Shown here: positions 62,478-64,000 of the stretch, one piece after another | Layout of the letters: each line of letters opens with the position of its first letter | How positions within the stretch are numbered: the stretch's first letter is position 1 | Made by a program: the position numbers and the translations under genes | Source: JAPOXR01 sp965214695 | GTDB lineage: Bacteria; Pseudomonadota; Alphaproteobacteria; Rhodobacterales; Rhodobacteraceae | Length of the DNA stretch: 64,000 nucleotides | Direction of reading: 5' to 3' | NCBI GenBank assembly: GCA_965214695.1 | Contig: OZ243967.1 | Location: 2,604,001-2,668,000, forward strand | Notes under the pieces: generated by a model | The model's database searches: none | What the model saw: only the letters and a program-made list of their open reading frames with translations | What the model was told of the DNA's origin: nothing

Positions 62478-63764
62478 CTACAACCCGGCGGCGTCGTTCA
62501 ACTCTGCCTGAGCCTCAGCGGCCAAGGTCGCGGCATCGGCGTCCGGTTCTGCGACCATCCGATTGCGCAACTCTTTCAATGCGTCGAAAATCTGGATCGC
62601 TTTGGTCGGATGGGTAGGCAGCGAGATCAGATTCGAGGAAAGCGCTACGATATCTTTGGCCCAAGGCTTGGCGGCCAAGTATTCAGCATCTTCCGACACA
62701 GCAGTGTTGGTTGAGGGCTGGTAACGAATGGCAACCTGCTTTGCAAAATCCGGACGGGCAAGATATTCAAGCGCCAACATGGCAGCCTCTTCATCTTCGT
62801 TGGCCGAGGTGACGATGAACGGGAAGGCAAAGCCGGACTGGACGTGCGGCTCGGTCTGACCCGGACGGGTGGGCAGGCGTTCAAAGGTCCATTTGCCCTC
62901 CTCGTATGGAAGCTGTTTGTGGACCTCGACATAGATATGTTCGCCCTCATTCATGATACCGGCGCGCTCGCCGATAAATGCGGCGCGCATCTGGCCGGAA
63001 TCCCATGACGGCGTGTCAGGATGAGACGCCTGGCTGCGCATCAGTTCCTGATAGAAATCGATCCAGGCGATGCCGATCTCGCTGTCGACTTGCGGAACGC
63101 CGTCTATGATTTGGCCGCCCATGGCCAAAAACAAAGGCAATTCCCAGGTGGGGCTGTTGCAGCACCCCAACAGGCTGAATCCAAAACGTTCCCCGCCATC
63201 CGGCAGCGTGCTGATCGCCTTGGCGGCCTCTAGCACACGATCGGTCGTCTCCAGCGGATAGGCAATCCCGGCCTCATCCAGCCAGTCGGTTCGATAGGTC
63301 AGGTAGATAGACTGCGCATAGAGTGCCAGGCCGTAGATTTTGCCGTCGAAATCCGAAGCACCTTCCCACGCCAGTGGCGCAAGCTGGTTATAGGTCTCGG
63401 GAAAGCGTTGCTTCCACTCCTCGATCATATGCGTGAAATCCTTGACCACACCGCCTTGCGCCAACTGGGCAACGTCGCGGGCGTGGATCTGCACAATATC
63501 CGGCGCGTTGCCGGAGCGTGTTGCCAAGATCAACTGTGCGCTCACATCTTCAAGTCGGATAGTTTCGAACTCGACATTGATTCCTGGATTTTCGGCCTTG
63601 AAAGCGGCGAACTCGTCCTCGGGAACAAAATTGTCGCGGCCAAACCAGACCTTGATGCTGCGGTCCTGCGCCAAGACCGGCCCGACGCTCACCGCACCGG
63701 AGATCATTGCTCCCAGCAGAGTCGCACCCAAAAGGCGACGCGTCACATTCATCACTTTTGTCAT
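62478..63764 (-). CDS. Sugar ABC transporter substrate-binding protein
   Basis: A 428-residue periplasmic protein of the family 1 (maltose/glycerol-3-phosphate type) binding proteins. The signal peptide RRLLGATLLGAMISGAV ends near VLAQD. The fold shows as IKVWFGRDNF and later IYGLALYAQSIYLTYRTDWL. GAGGAAA-like purines (AGGAGAAAT) precede ATG 63764. It is the first gene of the operon and sets which sugar is taken up; no ligand can be assigned. Confidence 0.93.
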   Translation of the reverse strand: MTKVMNVTRRLLGATLLGAMISGAVSVGPVLAQDRSIKVWFGRDNFVPEDEFAAFKAENPGINVEFETIRLEDVSAQLILATRSGNAPDIVQIHARDVAQLAQGGVVKDFTHMIEEWKQRFPETYNQLAPLAWEGASDFDGKIYGLALYAQSIYLTYRTDWLDEAGIAYPLETTDRVLEAAKAISTLPDGGERFGFSLLGCCNSPTWELPLFLAMGGQIIDGVPQVDSEIGIAWIDFYQELMRSQASHPDTPSWDSGQMRAAFIGERAGIMNEGEHIYVEVHKQLPYEEGKWTFERLPTRPGQTEPHVQSGFAFPFIVTSANEDEEAAMLALEYLARPDFAKQVAIRYQPSTNTAVSEDAEYLAAKPWAKDIVALSSNLISLPTHPTKAIQIFDALKELRNRMVAEPDADAATLAAEAQAELNDAAGL

Positions 63765-64000
63765 TTCGATTTCTCCTTTGCAATGCCGCCGGTACCCGGC
63801 TGAACGTGCCCAATCCCGGAGAATTGTCACCATTCGATAAGAGTCGCCATCTAACTTGGCGCAGGTAGCACCCTGTCTCCACCGGTTCCAGCTTGCAGGC
63901 TATTGACAACGAAAACTCCAGTAAAGTCAACAGGCTCGGGATTCCAATGCATTGTCCGGGAGTTCCCAATATCGGGGTTTGGCGCCGGCGGTGGCGGGGG
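63765..64000. promoter_or_regulatory. Upstream region of the sugar operon
   Basis: The 236 bases to the window end should hold the promoter read leftward. On the minus strand a TTGACT at about 63925-63930 could be a -35 element, but the matching -10 is weak. TTGAC and GTCAA arms (63903-63907 and 63926-63930) form a loose dyad that may or may not bind a regulator. No regulator gene is inside the window. Confidence 0.3.

Noticed and set aside
63903..63930. TTGAC/GTCAA dyad before the sugar operon as a LacI-type operator
   Set aside because: Short arms and an 18-base spacing do not match a LacI-type site; left as a note only.
1..64000. CRISPR arrays, rRNA, tRNA or other known structural RNA genes
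   Set aside because: No regularly spaced repeats and no recognisable tRNA or rRNA segments were seen by eye; a covariance-model search could still find a small RNA.

Overview
The window looks like chromosomal DNA from a GC-rich alphaproteobacterium. This rests on gene order and family content rather than on a marker RNA, since no rRNA or tRNA gene was seen. Typical blocks are pdxJ-acpS-lepB-rnc-era-DUF1491-recO, DUF3576-leuS-lptE, DUF2062-rsh-rpoZ, ftsK-lolA, and argH-lptM-lysA-DUF4175. A Rhodospirillales-like lineage fits, but no genus can be named.

Layout. 0-5 kb: the tail of exonuclease III, an accessory AAA/DUF4143 ATPase under a perfect palindrome, then CnoX, a LON-domain protein, Trm112 and a ubiquinone-type hydroxylase broken by one frameshift. 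5-15 kb: an accessory stretch with a TPR protein, a thiamine-diphosphate enzyme, an amidase, a large helicase-nuclease-zinc-finger protein and a divergent Fic protein with its own palindrome. 15-38 kb: mostly housekeeping genes for cell division (ftsK), envelope (lolA, lptE, L,D-transpeptidase, lytic transglycosylase), riboflavin (ribA), translation (leuS), RNA processing and ribosome assembly (rnc, era), repair (recO), stringent response (rsh, rpoZ), plus a secreted sialidase-like protein beside two unknown membrane proteins. 38-52 kb: def, a MalY/PatB lyase, accA, plsC, DUF4175, lysA, a 43-residue lipoprotein (lptM), argH, tlpA and the phaA-phaB polyhydroxyalkanoate pair. 52-55 kb: a decay zone with a frameshifted coiled-coil gene, a possible nuclease remnant, a DUF465 gene and a deleted ISKra4-like transposase. 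55-64 kb: a leftward operon that looks less GC-rich: sugar-binding protein, two permeases, ABC ATPase, transketolase, an unassigned beta/alpha-barrel aldolase-like protein and a PfkB sugar kinase.

The 55-64 kb operon reads as a complete uptake-and-catabolism unit: a periplasmic protein captures a carbohydrate, a CUT1 ABC transporter imports it, a kinase phosphorylates it, and an aldolase-like barrel protein plus transketolase feed the fragments into central metabolism. Its substrate cannot be read from sequence, and it is the best candidate here for an undescribed pathway. Several genes carry single-base lesions or odd starts (ubiH-type gene, the 52.4 kb gene, lolA), so some caution about sequence errors is needed.
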